A stretch of DNA of 64,000 nucleotides, taken from positions 3,162,001-3,226,000 of the forward strand of contig JAHREC010000049.1 in NCBI GenBank assembly GCA_020081605.1. The letters are read 5' to 3'. This document shows positions 47,251 through 60,278 of the stretch, piece after piece; positions within the stretch are counted from its first letter, which is position 1; each line of letters begins with the position of its first letter. Origin of the DNA: Albifimbria verrucaria (Eukaryota; Ascomycota; Sordariomycetes; Hypocreales; Stachybotryaceae). The translations under genes were made by a program, and so were the position numbers. Below the pieces are notes generated by a model. That model saw nothing but the letters and a program-made list of their open reading frames with translations, had not been told where the DNA came from and searched no databases.

Positions 47251-49163
47251 CTAAATCATGTTCGAATACGGTTCATCCGGAGTGAGCAGCTGCGTTGGGG
47301 AACGTGTGTTAGATGTGGCATCGGGGGTGGTGCCACGGAAGAGTAAATGTGCTGCTGCTGAGGCTGGGATGTAACCATGCCCATGGGCAAAGGCGTGGGC
47401 GTGCTAACACCAGATGTTGCGGAGGAGTCATCTGTGGAGTGATGGGTCTCTGTTCCTCCATCTTGGGCTTAGCCATGGTCGCAGCGGCGAGAATCTTGGT
47501 CTGGCCACCTTCACGCCGACGCTTCGGCGCATCCTTGACCTTTGGATGTGTGTGGCACTGAGAAGTATTAGCATCTTTTATGTTATCAACCGACAATCAT
47601 CAGGGGACTCACCTTGTATGCGTGCCTAAACCAAGTAGTTCCCTTCTTTTTGCTGCTCACCAACGCAATCCAGTCATTGCAGCTACCGCAGAGACCCTCC
47701 CAAACATCAGGGTTGCCGTCCATACGTCTGGTCTCCTGAGGCTCCTGGAAGGGCTTCCGGTTGCTGCGCTGATTCCATGGGTGAAGGACTTGTCGTACCA
47801 GAAGGCGGAGTTCTTTAGCACCAGCCATCGTCCAGGTTTGCAGATACCACACCAGCCCTCACGCTTGTTGCCGTGACCACGAACCCATCTTGGCGTGTAC
47901 AAGTCACCCTCGAATCGCAGTTCCTGCTCGTGGGGAATCATGTCAGGATCCGAGGGGTTCATGTCCTCAGGTGGAGGCGGGATCTGCTCCTCGTGAAGGG
48001 AGGCGAACAGGTCAGGGGGTCCGAGAGATCGGTGTAGTGACCATGCAGAGAGTGAGGGTCGGCGTTGCTCTGGAGCATCCTAAAGAGGCCATGGGACAGC
48101 AGCGGGGAGGCGTCTCAAAGTGGTGCGAGTGGTGCGACTCCTGAGTGAAGGCTTGCGATGGGACCTGAGAAGGAAGTTGCGAAGGCAGGAGCATGCTGTT
48201 CCTCTGCATCATTTGCTGGCTCGCCATGAACATGGAGGGATGGCCATCTGTTGAGGCGTTAGTCAAATTCAATTGCGAGGGCGTCTGGAACAACTGACGT
48301 TGATGAGCCATGAAGGTCTCATGAGCATGCTGGTTGTACATGAATGGCGCAGCCCGTCGGCTGGCTGCGGTGCTGTAAGAGCCAGTTGACCATCGCTTGT
48401 TCCTCGAAGCCTCAACGCTGTAAGGCGCGGACCGAATGTGAGGCCGAGGTGAAGGAGATGCGCGTCCACGGCTCTGGGTCCTGACCAACTCGGTACGGCT
48501 CTGGGGAGTCATGCGGGGCGAAGCGACCGGGGACAGATGAGTCGACGACATTAAAGAGTTTCGGTTTGAAGGCGGCGGGTAATCAGAGCTGAACGAGGGC
48601 GCCTCTGACAGAGCCGCAGAGAAGTCATCGCAAGATGGAATGTCGGAGAGGGCACCGGATGTCGACATGGTGAAGGAGGACCCAGACATACGACGAGACT
48701 GGATACCAAACTGCAATGGCTCGCCTTCACGCGCGCTGTTGTACTTGAGGTCAAGGATTGGAATGGCCTCATCTGTTGTATAAGCCTGGCCAATGGGCAT
48801 ATCCGAGTCCAGGTGAGGCATGCCATAGCCATCGTCGCAATGTCTATGCGCCCAAGGGCCTAAGAAAGGTTAGCAGAGGAGGCGCCCAGGCGAATTGCTT
48901 CACACACTGTTGTCCATTGGGTAGAAGTCTTGGTTCATAGATTGCATCGAGACGGGACGGGAGCCGACGTCGCTGGGAGTCTGCTGAAAAGACAGCGAGG
49001 GCGAGCCCCAGGAGTTGAGAGATGCAAAGTCATCGCTAAGGCAGTAGGAGAAGCCTTCGTGGATAGTCGCAGGACGAGGCCGGGTCTGAGAAGTGGGAGT
49101 CATCCATGCCGAATTGTTGGGAGTATCCATGCCTTCAGACTTGGGCAGTTCGTTGCCGCTCAT
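47251..49163 (-). CDS. Rua1-type transcription regulator (Rua1 C-terminal domain)
   Basis: About 600 aa. ATG 49163 (MSGNELPKSEGMDTP) was preferred over a long upstream frame without features. Introns are 48907-48860 and 47612-47558 (GTGAGT...TCTCAG). The N-terminal two thirds are Ser/Pro/Gln/Met-rich. The C-terminal zinc-binding domain has LRFEGDLYTPRWVRGHG, GWCGICKPGRWLVLKNSAFW, then GLCGSCNDWI and WFRHAYKCHTHPK, the cysteine/histidine pattern of the Rua1 family (named for the Ustilago regulator of glycolipid genes; fission yeast Mug26 is related). Nuclear DNA-binding regulator is inferred. The tail ends LLTPDEPYSNMI. Single-base losses at G-runs 48104, 48015, 47444 and 47297 shift the frame but leave the domain readable. 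Confidence 0.83.
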
Positions 49164-51708
49164 GATGGTTGAGGTCGAAGCAGGGTTGGATGTAGGAGGA
49201 AGCTGGTTAGAATGGGGAGTGGTGAAAGCAAACGAAGGAGTTTGCAAATGGTGCTGTCTGTTGTGAGGCGCCTTGGTGTTAGTCGGTGCGGGACGTAGGA
49301 TCAGCAAGGTACCACGTACAGCCGCGTCTGATCGGAGTCCATGATGGACAGACAAGATGCCAGGGAATGTATGGTCAATGTATACTACCTTGACCAGAAG
49401 GAAGAGCTGACGGCACGCGTAGGTCAGCATTGATTTCGAAGACGAGTGAGGTTAGACCGGTTGACAGCTTGCCAGGTCCACAACGTCCAGGCACATCGCC
49501 AGGAGATCCCCGCCCAAGATGTGACTTACTGGAAGGGGATACCGCACAGGGATCCGATCTGTATGGCGATAATCTCCGGTGGAGCGCGAGCCAGCGGCGG
49601 GGTGGACTTGTGCCCGAAAAGCAATGAAGACGGACTTGGATCGTGTCTTCTTTTCGTTGCCCTGTACCGAGAGGGGTAGAGGGCAGTCAAGACGGGGTAT
49701 TGACTGGGAGAAGAAAATAAAATAAAAATAAAAGAAATATGTACTGTTAAAGGCAGGATGCCGCAGACTTCAGCCAGGTGGTAAGAGAGAGGCAGATTGA
49801 AGGGCGGCGGCGTTGACAAATGAGCGTGGAGAGATGTCGGCTGAGAGCCCGTCTGCAGCTTGGGAGGGAGCCTGGAGAACGCAGAGGGTTGGTCGACGGT
49901 TGTTGGTTGCTGCTAGAGCGTTCCTTGGTCGGCAGCAGATGGGGAGAGCCGGCTCAACGGGAGGTGAAGAGTGGTATGGTATAGTATGTGACCTTGGGAG
50001 GATTAAAATGCGTACTATAGACAGCTCGTCGACAGGGGCAAAAGGAGCGACTGGATGTTGGAATCGAGAAGAGCCGAAGTGACGAGTTGGGGATTACGCG
50101 GAGACGAGAAGACAGAAGCAAAGACGGGAAGAAGGGAGGAGAGGGGTGGCGTCGCATCCCGGAGGTATAAGAGAGAATGATAAATCCAGATTCGAGGCAT
50201 CATCCATGGATGGATGGAAACAAGGCCTAGCAAACTGGGCGGGCCCTGCCAGGACGCTCAGGCACGGAACATCGGTAGGAGCTGGGCCGGCTTCACTCCT
50301 CCAATTCTGCCAACTTGGGGTAGCGGAAAGGTGTGAGGGTAGAAGGAGAGTCTGATGTTACAGACAAGAGGTGTGTGATGTTCGTTCGGCCTTTTCTGGG
50401 TGTGGGAATCAGGACAGGGACCAGGACCAGGACCATGGGTATGCGTGTGGATTGGATACCGTATGTGGATGGGGATGGAGGAGACGTGAGGTCCGGGTAC
50501 GGTTCCAGGTACATTGTACTCTAGCCAGCGCAAGCGACAGTGTTCCCTTTGGTCCTAGAAGTCAATCAATCGGTCGAATCAATCGAGGTCTTTGGGGTGG
50601 GTGGGTGTGGATTTGGGGGTTGTGCGACAGAGCGCCGATGGGAAATGGGTGGGTGAGAAGCAATATCCCGGATGGGACAGGGGAGGCTTTGCGCAACCAA
50701 CAGGGTTCAGGGCTCCATTGTAGGTAAGGGTCTGTAAGGTACGAGAAGGCTAGAAGAAAAAGGCAAGGCAGGGCAAGGCAAGGCCAAAAAGTGAAAGCAA
50801 GGTTATAGGCAATCCGGGGCGACTCAGGACGCCGGACGGGGCGCGCTAGGAGATGTGGAGCCATGCAGGTGGGTAAATCGAAGGGCAATTTAGGCCCAGT
50901 ATCGTGTAAAGCAACAAGAGAGCGAGTTTTGTCGGTGGGTAGTGGCCTACGACGTAATAAACGATGAGGTGAAGAGGGTGCCTGGCGGTGCTCCGAGCTC
51001 TGGCGCGATGGCATCAGGCCAGTATTGCGACGCGACAATGGCTCGTCAGACCGGCGATTGAGACGAGTCCACTTGCAGCGAGGACGTGATTTCCCGGGCG
51101 GGAGGTGGCTTGTCTCATGATGGCCGGTGGACGAGAAGAGCGAAGCGAGCGGGTGAGATCCAGCTAAGCGACTAGAGAGAGAGGAAGCGAGACCTCGGCC
51201 CCCAATGAGATGAGGTGAGGTGAGGAAAGGAAGAGAGAAGCTCCGAGGTGGCCGGGAGTTGGTGTTCCTCCGTCTCAGAAAGGCGCTGCCGTGCGGATTG
51301 ACGTCTGCGCCGACAGGAAGCTGAGCTAAGAGGGGACGGTTGGGAGTTGGGGAACATCAGCTTCTCCAAAAGCGAAAATCAAAAGCAATTCTGCGCTCGC
51401 CAACGAGGGGTTGTAGATTGATTGCCCACCAACCGTTATCTTGTCATGGTCACACAAAAGCAATAACTGCACGGTTTGGGAATGTTGCATCACAGCCTCC
51501 CTCTGTCGGCTGGCCACCCATCTGCTGACGACGTTTCGCAAGCCTTTACCGAATTGTCATGGGCTCAAACTCCACTTGGCAACAGCTCACGACGAGTCGT
51601 CGGAACAAAGCCTGGAGTTGGCAGTCGGCGAAGAGCATCCCTGGATCCTCGATGTACGCAGAGACGAGGGAAGCCAAGGGCTGTAACCGCTGTCGTGGAT
51701 CCAGAGAA

Positions 51709-51730
51709 GCCAAAGCCAAAGCCAAAGCCA
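51709..51730 (+). repeat. (GCCAAA)n short tandem repeat
   Basis: Three full and one partial GCCAAA unit, followed directly by a CA-rich tract. Confidence 0.85.
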
Positions 51731-53116
51731 CAACCCACACACACACATACGGTACGCGCACACATACGCCGGAGAGTGATCCAGGTTACGATGAGATAGG
51801 ATCGATGCGAGAAACGTTCTCTCTTGTCACGTCGTGTCGTGTCCCGTGTGCGAGTAATTGCTGATTGGAGGGTTGCAGTCCTCTCTTGGCCCCCTCTCCT
51901 GGACATTCCTCCAGGGCATGATCCGAAGACTGACGACGAGTCGATTGTGCGCGGTCGCCCGTTCAACCAACACGTCGACGGTAGCGTAGCGTGTCGTGAT
52001 AAGCTGGAGGGTATACGTGATGCTGATGAAGCGAGGCAGAGAGGGAGGGCCCACGTTTGAGGTTAACTTTGAGCTGGAGCTGCAGCGCAACGTGATTCGT
52101 GCCTGCTGTAGCAGCTCCAACAGCCTGCCAGGGGCCATCGCGGGAGTGGCCAGAGCCCTAAGCCTGTTTGAGCCCTACGCAGCCCAGCTGTGCCCTGTGG
52201 TTGGCTGAACCGAACAGATCCCTGGATTGGGTCAGGGGCCGGTACGTCTCAGATCCGTCGCAGAAAAGAAGCGACTCTCCATCTTTTTTCCCTTTCCCTT
52301 ACACTTCCCTTCCTTTTCCCTCCTGGTCTCCTCACGCCATTTATTTTGCTTCGCGCACGCCCTCACCTCCCTCCCCACTACCCACCCATGCCCGCTTCAC
52401 ATCGTCCTGTCCTGTCGGTACCGGATGTTGAACGCTGCACTGCCGGAAAATTAACAGGATCCCCGCTAGAAGCTCCAAGCTAGAAGGGTACGATGTGCTC
52501 TAGAAGGCTTGCCAAGTGGGGTTCTGGGCGGGGCAGTCTGTCTGAGAACTCTGGGACCGCGCTGCACTGCCATCGAGCAAGTTTACCCATCGGTGTTTGG
52601 GACCGCCCAATCTGGCTTCCGATATCTGCCATCTGCCTCTGCTAATCAAAGGCACCGACCGACCACTTAGCAGCTGCGCTACTTCAGGTGTCCTGAGGCA
52701 CTAGACTTTCTAGCCTTTCCATGCTCTTTCCACGCGCGGCGCGCCGTCAAACTACGGCCGGCGCTACGGTCACGCCGTTGGCGCGCGCGCCCTGCTATGC
52801 CTACTATGCTCGATCGTCTCGGTCTGCCCTGTCCTGCCCTGGCTCTGATCTGATTGTCCGCCGCGCACGTCTTGCTCGAATCTGCACCCCGCGCTCTGGT
52901 CTGACCCAGCTTAGCCCACTGGTTCACAGGGCTGCACGCCGCAAAACAGCGCTGAGCTGCCCTCCCACCCAGACGACGTACGAGAGGCCCTCAACTGCTG
53001 ATGGGCCCCCGTCTCAGGCTCTCAACCATGACTCGGTACCGGATCCTCACTAATCTACGAGGACTGAGACTCGCGTTTACGAAATCAGGGTTTCGCTGAG
53101 CTTCGTACGAGCCTCT

Positions 53117-53134
53117 AGTGAGTGAGTGAGTGAG
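53117..53134 (+). repeat. (GTGA)n short tandem repeat
   Basis: Four head-to-tail GTGA/TGAG units in the gene-free region. Confidence 0.85.
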
Positions 53135-54921
53135 CAAGTGAGAGAATAGGTGAGTAAGCGATTCATCTCGGCGAGAGCCCCTTGCGGCAACAGCACTCAG
53201 CACCAGCTCCTCCTTCTTGCAGCCGCTCTCTGCAGCCCTTTGCAACCCCATCCTCAGCCCTGCTGCTGCTGCTGGGCTCGCCCCTTTCTACTGCGCCCTG
53301 TGCCCTATCCCTAGCTGCCGGTCCGAAGCCGTGGATGCAATCCCCGAAACCCATCCTGCTGGCTCTCGCTGATAGGCCCATGGCAGCCGTCTTGAGGATC
53401 ACCAATCGTTCTGGTTTGTTTTAAGGTCGGATGCTGACGATCCTCCCTCCCATGGGTCAAGTGCCGCGATCCACCATCGCGGGATTGCCAAGTTCAGCAC
53501 AGCGGGGTCCGGGCTTTCTAGCGTCGTGGACGATTCTTCCAAGAAAATTCGGTCATGTTCCTGTCAACGGCTTAGTTCCTGAACGACCGAGCGCATCGCT
53601 TTCATATGGAGCATGACGTTGAAGGTCATCGCCGGCCGAGTGCCTCAGGTGGCCCATCGTCGTGAAAGTGGCTTCGCAAACTTGGCCGAAGCACTAGGCT
53701 TTGTCTAACAGCTTGCGTTTGCGAGTCCCCGGTGATCTGTTGACGTGGTCGTCTGGTGTCTCCAGGGATCAACCATTCACCTTGCATGACAAACTCATCC
53801 GCTCTGGGAAAGGTGTGAGTGTCGACTGCGTGAAGGATGGTCCAGGACCACCGACAGCGGCCGTCACGATCCAATGGCGGTGATCTTCGCCCATCCGCTC
53901 AGATCATCCTGCCCTTGTGGATTGGGTAGAACTTTTCTAGCTTGCGTGTGCCTGGTCTGATCCAACAAAACCTAAACTAATGGGAGTCCTTGCCCCTGTT
54001 TGACCTTGAGGACTCGCATCCAGATGTTTGTCAGTTTCTGTTGCAGAATGCTACCTTGCACATAGCCTGCCAGACGTGGTAACACTGTCCCCTTGACAGA
54101 AACAGTCAGTGTTTGATGCAGCTTCCTGTACGTGTGTTTATCCAACATTATTGGAAGCATTTAGCCAGCTCTGCCTACCAGGCGAGCTTCATTGGACGAG
54201 CCCTTGAAAACAGTTATGGGGCAACTGCCTCGAATTCTCTCGAATCACACTCATCACCACGACCCTACTACACCACGATAAAATATAGCCATTCCGTTTT
54301 CTGCTAGTATCCCATACGAAGAAGGGGTGTAGTTGGGGCTTACACGTGATGACGAATGTCGCAACTCGTTCAATATAGCTGCAAGTAGAGTAGTGGTAGA
54401 GAAAGCGCGGCCCGCTATCCCGCTGATCACATATATCTTAATTGTCCTAATTAACTTCACTTTGTGTGATGGGGAACTAGCCATGTGTGGCTTTCGGGCG
54501 AAGCCTCTCATAGTGAAACTGCAATATAGCTAGAAGCAGCAAGTATCACCAGCTGGTCTGGCCGGATCATCTGATCCCAACCGGGAGAGAGGCTGTGCAC
54601 CCCTGTTTGATCTTGATTTCCATCCAAATGTTTTGACGGTACCTGTCGCAGGTTGAAATCGCCACTTTATCGTGGAATGCCGAGGATCTCACGGTACCCG
54701 CCGTTGTTTTATCACCAGAGGCTCTAAGATTCAGTGCGAAACATCGAGCCAAGGATGCGACGGGGGTCTTTGTCTCTGGATGCTACTTTGGGACTGAGGG
54801 CTCATTGGATCAGGTTTTGATCAGACAACGCGTGTCCGCTAGCTGGCTCTGCTACTTGATCTACGTCTGGATCGATACTGCGGACACCTTTCCGCTGTGG
54901 TTCCCTCGAAAGAGCGCCGCA

Positions 54922-55671
54922 TCACTTATTGACCCTTTTCCATATCTCGTTCTCGGCGGCGGCGAGCGTATCCCCAGCAGCCGCTGCCCACTTCTTGGCC
55001 GCGTCCCATACCTTTTCGCCACCTTCAACGTACGATGGAGTCTCGCCCGAGTTCTCGACCAGGGAAGCGTTGTGCGCCGCACGCTGGTGGCTACTGAACT
55101 CGGCAGCGTGGACGTCTTGCTGGTATCCTGGCGGGTGTGACAGGCTCGCCGAAGCGCCGTCGAGCTGGACAGGCCTGGGGCCGAACCCGGTCTGGGCTGG
55201 TGGCGGTACCGTCGTGGTGGAAGAGCCGCTGTAAGATGCAAAGGACGGCTGAGGCGGCTGGTAGGACATCTGGGCGGGCATGGGCAGCGCTGATGTTTGC
55301 GGTTCTTGAGCTGGAAGAGGCTCGCCTGCTTTGGGAGGGGGCGGCAGATGTTTGGCGACACCAGGGGCGACGGGCACAGCGCCAGGCTGTGGAGGTGGAG
55401 GACCCGTTGACTCGACAGCGCGGGTTGGCGTGGGCTGCAGGTTATCTGATGCGGCTGGAGCAGCCGTCGGGACAGGCAGCGACGGCCTTGCTCCCGGCTG
55501 GGCTGGAGGGTATGGCTGATGGTCGGCGTGTGTGGTTGTGGTCGTAGCCGTGGTCACGGATGGTGCGGGATGTCCTGGCGTGAGTTTAGGATCTGCCGTT
55601 TGAGGAGTGACCCCGGCTGCCTTTGCAGCGCTGATGGGGCTGGAGCTATAGACTGGGATGGGTGGCATCAT
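54922..55671 (-). CDS. proline-rich protein with conserved C-terminal amphipathic helix
   Basis: 249 aa, intact, no intron, starting at ATG 55671 (MMPPIPVYSSSP). Nearly two thirds are Pro/Ala/Thr/Gln-rich and likely disordered (PPPPQPGAVP, PPPPKAGEPLPAQ). The last 40 residues form a charged helix, KVWDAAKKWAAAAGDTLAAA then ENEIWKRVNK, which is the part most likely to be conserved. No family name is recognised and no function is proposed. A GA-rich tract just upstream (55694-55710, pyrimidine-rich on the coding strand) looks like its leader or core promoter. Confidence 0.75.
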   Translation of the reverse strand: MMPPIPVYSSSPISAAKAAGVTPQTADPKLTPGHPAPSVTTATTTTTHADHQPYPPAQPGARPSLPVPTAAPAASDNLQPTPTRAVESTGPPPPQPGAVPVAPGVAKHLPPPPKAGEPLPAQEPQTSALPMPAQMSYQPPQPSFASYSGSSTTTVPPPAQTGFGPRPVQLDGASASLSHPPGYQQDVHAAEFSSHQRAAHNASLVENSGETPSYVEGGEKVWDAAKKWAAAAGDTLAAAENEIWKRVNK

Positions 55672-57407
55672 AAGCTGACGGGGTGGTGAGAGGGAGAGAG
55701 AGAGAGAGAGGAAGGAAGAGGAGGAAGCGAGCGGTGGATTACAGGCTCTGCGGAGGGTGCGAATTCCTACGAAGAGCGATATCAGCTGGTTTGCAAGTGA
55801 GAGGATGGATTGTAGTCTGTGTGATTAATCGTGTCGCTGTATTGGCATGCCGATCTGGAGGGATGCGGTGCGGTTGAGCCATGGTGGCACAACGTCATTG
55901 GACATTGACGTCAGGTGACCGACCTACCACCACTCCTCCCTGCTCTCGGCTCCAAGGCCTCTCTCTCCCTCTAATTACCGGTCGGTACCTTATCTGGGGT
56001 ATCTTAAGTGCCTGCATCTACTCCGTACCCTCCATTTCCTCGCCTTCGAATCGGCCTCTTTCAACAAGCATCTAAAACCAAACCCATCATCCAAAAAGAA
56101 CCAAAAACCAAACGGGTACCAATGTTGCTCTGCTTTCGGTCGGGCATGCATGCCTGGCAGCGAGCTATTGCTTTATTTAGCCGTCGGACGCATTCCAGAC
56201 ACTCCCTGCCTCGAACTCTGGGTGCGCTGTAACGCCAAGCTGGGGTTCCGAGTCTCAGACGAAGCCAAGTATCATGTTCCGAGCATGAGGAACCACTTCT
56301 CAGAAAAGGGCCCTACGGAAATAGCTCCTGTCGCGTGATTGACAGTCCTCGGGCCATGTGAAATCGTGCGTAAGCTGGAGCTGGGTTTCTGGGGTGATGT
56401 CGTCGTCGTCGCTGGCCCACGGTGACTCTCGGTGCCGAAGGTTCGCATGTGCAAAGCCCCAAACCCGTGTAACAGACATGGATCTGATCCGATGTGTCGG
56501 TGGGTGTCGGTGGGTGACGGAGGGAAACGCTCAATTCGACCCATGTGAAGTTTTGACTACCCTAAAGAGGCACCTGATCAACTAATGCGCAGGGATTCCA
56601 GTGTAAGATGGCCGGTTCATCCTTTGTCGAGCAGTTGCCAAGTGGCTAGTAATAAAAACAAGGACCGCAGGCATCGATAAGTGGGAAATAAGAACCGATG
56701 GATATTATAATTATATTAATGTGAAATGACATAAAGAATTGGATGAACACTTAAGTCTACTCGTGTCTTTTTCTCCAAATTTTCCATGAATATTCTGCCT
56801 CATAACGGCGTGTCTTCGTGAAGAAATGTGAAGCTTACCATCTGCATTCTGCCTTACCTTGCTCGCCACTTGATTGACATCGAGCTTTATCTGCCCGTTT
56901 TATTTTTATTTTTACTCATCCTTTCGAACGATTAATGTCCAGGATGTGAGACGATCAGATGAACCGCCACCTCCTCTGTTTTGAATGCCACTCCAACTGG
57001 CGGTCTGGGGTGTTGACAGGGTAGTGTAGTAGTTCACCACCCATGGGGGCAATATTGCCAACAGTAATGCTTTGAGGCTCTCATACGTTCATGCACGGAC
57101 ATCGCTCTGGCATATTCACATCGGATGTCTCACGTTGAGCCTATATAGGAAAGCATGGGTAAGAATGTCACGATCTGTGACACCTTGTACTAGTAGATCC
57201 CCAGTCACGAAATGCCCGGTGAGAACATCGAGTTTGATAACTGCAATCGACTGAGAAGCCGAAAAGGTATACAGGGGCGAAATAATGCAGGAAACCTGAG
57301 TTTTGAAGAGGGAAAAATTTGTGACTTAGGATGAGTATCTTAGCAGGCCCCTGCTTGGGCCATGTAGGTTATTGCCTCCAAAGTTAAGCATAGTCTTCAG
57401 ATAGACA
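55672..57407. other. intergenic, no gene recognised
   Basis: The first part is the promoter of the proline-rich protein gene, with a GA/CT tract at 55694-55710. From about 56600 the sequence becomes distinctly more AT-rich. Short frames only. Confidence 0.5.
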
Positions 57408-59182
57408 TCACTCTTCCTTATTCCAAAGATTGCTAGTGGCCCTCTCTTGTGGCCCTGATACATTGACTGCTCCTTCTTCGAGCCTCATGTTCCTGCTTCC
57501 CTGCCAGGTTAATCCTAGGTAAGTGATGGATATGACTAGGACTCCTAAAGGGACAACAACAATTGCAAAAGTACGCACGTCCCCGACCTTCTTGCTACTG
57601 TCGCCCACCTGATTTAGGTTCATGATTGAGCTAGTCAGGGTGATGGGCGACCAGACAAATGCCCAAAGAGCAAAATAGAACAAGACAATATTGCGGTAGA
57701 TCAATCTTTCCTGCTTGAATTCTTCACTGATAGATTGCAGAAATTCAATCGTTTTCAAAATACGTACTTGTAGTCGCTCAGTTTCATCCCATAGATGATC
57801 GAAATCTTTAACAAATTCATTGAATCCAGAGCAAGCTTCTGCCCAATGCTTGCATTGTAGTTGTGTTTCTTTGAGAAGGTGCTGGTACGGACCAATATCG
57901 ACCCGCGCGCTATGAAGCGCTACTATATCTGCCTGCACCTTTTCAGCCAGTCCGTCTGGGTTTGGGATGGTATGTGGCCAAGAAAGCCTTGTTCTCCGTT
58001 GCTCGATTTGATTAAGATAGAAAGTATCCATCCACGACAAACGTAGATTTCTGCTTTCAAGCTCCGACACCCAGAAACAACCAAGCAATTGCAGCAGCCC
58101 TTTGAATAGTAAACTCGGGTGTCTGCATATATCGTTTGTATATTCCTGCTTACGAAAGTATTGCCTCATTGCGGAACAATAGATTTGCAAAATTGAGTGA
58201 TTGTGTGTCAGTGCGTACTGTTCTCGCCCTTCCCATGCTCCCGTTGAGCGTATCAAGTCCATTTCAAACTCTTGTGCCGTTAATGGCCGTTTCAGAAAGT
58301 TCCGATAGATATAAGTGTTCTCATTGCAGAGAACCATCCGACTACTTTGGCGTGGAATTGCTACGACTCCTTCGACATATTAGCTCTATGTAACACGTCC
58401 CTCTCTAGATAAAGATACTGACCGAGCCATGGTGTTGTTGGTTCCACTTCGGACCCCGTTGGGTTCCTATTATCTCGGTTCTGCCATATTGTGATAATTC
58501 TGCGGATGGCCTTAGATTCAGCACCACTAGGGGACCGGCCCTAGCATTATCAGTCAAAGGGTATATCCTGGACAGTAGACTCGCATCATGGTAGCTTTGA
58601 AACTGGCTGTCTTCGCAATTCCCTTTAGTCTCCACATGCGCAACGAATCGAAAGGATATGTGTTGTTGAGATAGCGCAGAACTTGGTAGAGGCCAAAGTT
58701 GCTCTAAAAGGCTATCATCTCGGTATGGGATTTGGGGTTGTCCCCGCCAACATGTAGTTTCCCGAGCCAAACCAAGACGGTTCTACTAGAAAGTCCGCCC
58801 AGAACTGTGGATCGATTTTGAACCTCCCACCCAGCTCAGCGATCATCTTTGGAGTAGGATCCTCTAAGACGACAAGTTTATCTCTGTCGTCGTCGATTCG
58901 CTTTAGAAGGTCTTGTAAGTTGAGGTCTGTTATCAAATCAGGCCTCTGCTCTGGTGTGTTTCGCTTGAATTGGATAAGAGCCATAGGAAAGGATGTCCTG
59001 CTCAGATAACACGTTTCCTGTAGGTAGGAATTCAGATAGGATAGGCCTGGCCACCGCCCTGCTAATCTGGATACAATTCCTCGATATTCTTGTGCGCTTT
59101 CACTAAAATCGTCATGGCTGGCGTAGTGAAAGAAGCGTAAATAGAGAGGGACATCTTGGGCATGTGCAGGATGATCGGCCAT
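57408..59182 (-). CDS. CorA-like divalent-cation-transporter-fold membrane protein
   Basis: About 580 aa. Start ATG 59182 (MADHPAHAQDVPLYLRFFHY). The N-terminal region is soluble, mixed alpha/beta. A long helical part follows (HWAEACSGFNEFVKDFDHLWDETERLQ), then two membrane helices (IVLFYFALWAFVWSPITLTSSI and TFAIVVVPLGVLVISITYLGLTW) near the C-terminus, as in the CorA fold. The loop after the first helix reads SSIMNLNQVG. The pore motif GMN of true CorA Mg2+ channels is not intact (IMN), so transport is uncertain. Such CorA-like proteins are numerous and variable in plant- and insect-associated fungi. The frame breaks near 58745 (G-run), and the exon junction around 58400-58370 could not be settled. 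Confidence 0.65.
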
Positions 59183-60278
59183 TTCGTGAATTAATAATAA
59201 CAACAGATTAGTGATGACCAAGTCAATCCACTAAGGGCTAACATGCTTCGTGACCATGACAGGCGTATGGCAACAGCCCATCATTATTTATACAATCCTT
59301 CTCGGCTCTCAGCAACAAGTACATTGCAAACATTTGCTTACCGAACCAAGATGTTGATAGATACTTTCTTTTTTCCAGTCGAGGCTGTAACCTTCCATGA
59401 CTTAGGAATGTCAACCATCAACTGGCTGATATAATTCAGTTGGGAAAGCCAAAACTTACACATTTTGCCTTGGGTTTTGATTAAAAGATACTCACAACAC
59501 CATGTGGCTGCGGATCGTCCCGAACTGTCTTCGTTCGGAACCTTAATAACGGCAGCCGTTTTCTCCAAGTGCCGAAACGTTTAAATAGTCTTGAGCCATA
59601 GATATGTAATTCATAGATTATTGAACTTTAGACAAAGCTTGTGATCAGGCTTTCCGACCAATCTGAGAGAGCGAAGAACATAAGGCATGGCATTTGTAGT
59701 ATACTCTCCATAACTAAACTCAAGACGAAGGCTATTGTAGATTTCATTCTTTACAGAATTACTTCGATGCGTAACGTGATATCACTGAACTTAAAAGAGT
59801 ATCTCCATGCAGTGTAAGCGCAATAACTAATACTATACTCGCTTCACCCTGCTTGTTGTCGGCTGAGGCTGTGGTTTATGAATCTACTTAAGTTAACCAC
59901 GCCATTCCTTCAAGTCCAAGACGCGGTCCTACTTCACGTTTCGAATGCAGGACGAGTAGATTCTCAGCAACTGACAGGTAGGTGTCAATTTGGAACTTGA
60001 AATCATGCGGTAATGTTGCGTTCCAAAGCCTTGAACATATAGCATTAGACGTGGCGCCTTGTATCAACATAACGTCCATACTTGATGCCCTAGCTGAACT
60101 CTATAATAAATTGTTTCTGCCTCTATTTATTCTATTGCATGTTCACACTTTTCCCTGTTGCTGAGCATTATAACATGTCCCAGCTATTCAGGACCATCGC
60201 CAACGTTTTAATCGAGCCAACGGCTTATATTATGGACGTATACAAGTTTAAACGATCTCATTCCTAACAAGATATAAA
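59183..60278. other. AT-rich intergenic stretch, no gene recognised
   Basis: The promoter side of the CorA-like gene. Only frames below 80 codons. No repeat or RNA gene was seen. Confidence 0.5.

Larger units (their letters stand above)
49164..54921. promoter_or_regulatory. 5.7-kb gene-free region upstream of the Rua1-type gene
   Basis: No gene recognised. The proximal part (49164-50300) has several short upstream frames and could be a long leader. Low-complexity tracts are GCCAAA units at 51709-51730, CA-rich at 51733-51775, a pyrimidine tract at 52270-52325 and TGAG units at 53117-53134. Long upstream regions like this are common for developmental regulators. The far end is the 3' flank of the proline-rich protein gene. 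Confidence 0.45.

Noticed and set aside
50562..51038. 158-codon minus open frame with a hydrophobic segment
   Set aside because: Start region and composition look random, and low-complexity GGGT/GGCAAG tracts underlie it.
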